A stretch of DNA of 6,529 nucleotides from an uncultured Collinsella sp. (GTDB lineage Bacteria > Actinomycetota > Coriobacteriia > Coriobacteriales > Coriobacteriaceae), in contig UQSB01000077.1 in the NCBI GenBank assembly GCA_900543505.1, positions 1-6,529 of the forward strand, in the 5' to 3' direction. Each line of letters begins with the position of its first letter. Position 1 is the stretch's first letter. Of this stretch, positions 6,437 to 6,529 are shown in pieces. The position numbers were made by a program, and so were the translations under genes. A model generated the notes under the pieces. It was not told the origin of the DNA. It saw nothing but the letters and a program-made list of their open reading frames with translations, and did no database searches.

Positions 6437-6529
6437 ACAGAAAAGTTGGCATTTTTTAAAACGCTTGGCCGTGCTTGGCGCTCCTTGATTCTCATCTTCA
6501 TTGCAACAGCCTCAGGACTCAGCGCAACG
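6431..6529 (+). CDS. Start of a membrane-anchored or secreted protein (cut by window edge)
   Basis: An open frame of 33 codons runs from a GTG to the last base of the window. It reads VQTEKLAFFKTLGRAWRS followed by the hydrophobic LILIFIATASGLSA: a short basic N terminus and then a membrane segment or signal peptide. This pattern, with the ribosome binding site GAGGAA, makes a real gene likely although the protein continues outside. An in-frame TTG at 6446 is the alternative start. The gene is divergent from the tRNA-Ser genes. A + strand promoter is not evident. The family cannot be named from this fragment. Confidence 0.6.
   Translation, partial: MQTEKLAFFKTLGRAWRSLILIFIATASGLSAT

Overview
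The window looks like a chromosomal segment of a high-GC, host-associated actinobacterium. Its composition, CCA-encoding tRNA genes and mix of genes suggest the Coriobacteriia (a Collinsella-like organism). That placement is inference; no 16S or other marker is present to prove it.

Layout. (1) 1-336: a tRNA cluster on the + strand: the 3' end of a tRNA-Ile, a hairpin terminator, tRNA-Ala(TGC), tRNA-Ile(GAT), then a strong intrinsic terminator. (2) 445-3771: a + strand block with a bifunctional-nuclease-domain protein (BFN/DUF151), a small two-helix membrane protein, an acidic soluble protein of unknown role, and the ribosome-associated GTPase TypA/BipA. The first three are packed tightly enough to be one operon. 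typA follows after 117 bp with no visible terminator, so it may share the transcript or have its own promoter. The block ends in a clear terminator. (3) 3834-3893: a compact palindromic repeat in which two hairpins carry complementary loops. (4) 3901-5842, - strand: a secreted/membrane protein with a bactofilin-like beta-helical repeat domain, preceded by a TRIC/UPF0126 membrane channel-family protein. (5) 5843-6162: a gene-free stretch with three consecutive near-perfect hairpins framed by tRNA-Ser-like ends. (6) 6163-6392, - strand: tRNA-Ser(CGA) and tRNA-Ser(GGA), each with its own terminator and probably one promoter upstream. (7) 6431-6529: the start of a divergent + strand gene for a protein with an N-terminal membrane segment, cut by the window edge.

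The protein genes are mostly ordinary housekeeping or envelope functions. The less ordinary material is noncoding: the double hairpin with complementary loops after typA, and the hairpin array at 5959-6099, whose 5' end resembles a tRNA-Ser start and whose 3' end is an exact 25-base copy, in inverted orientation, of the neighbouring tRNA-Ser(CGA) end. I did not find a clear new defence or metabolic system. The hairpin array is the best candidate for something undescribed.
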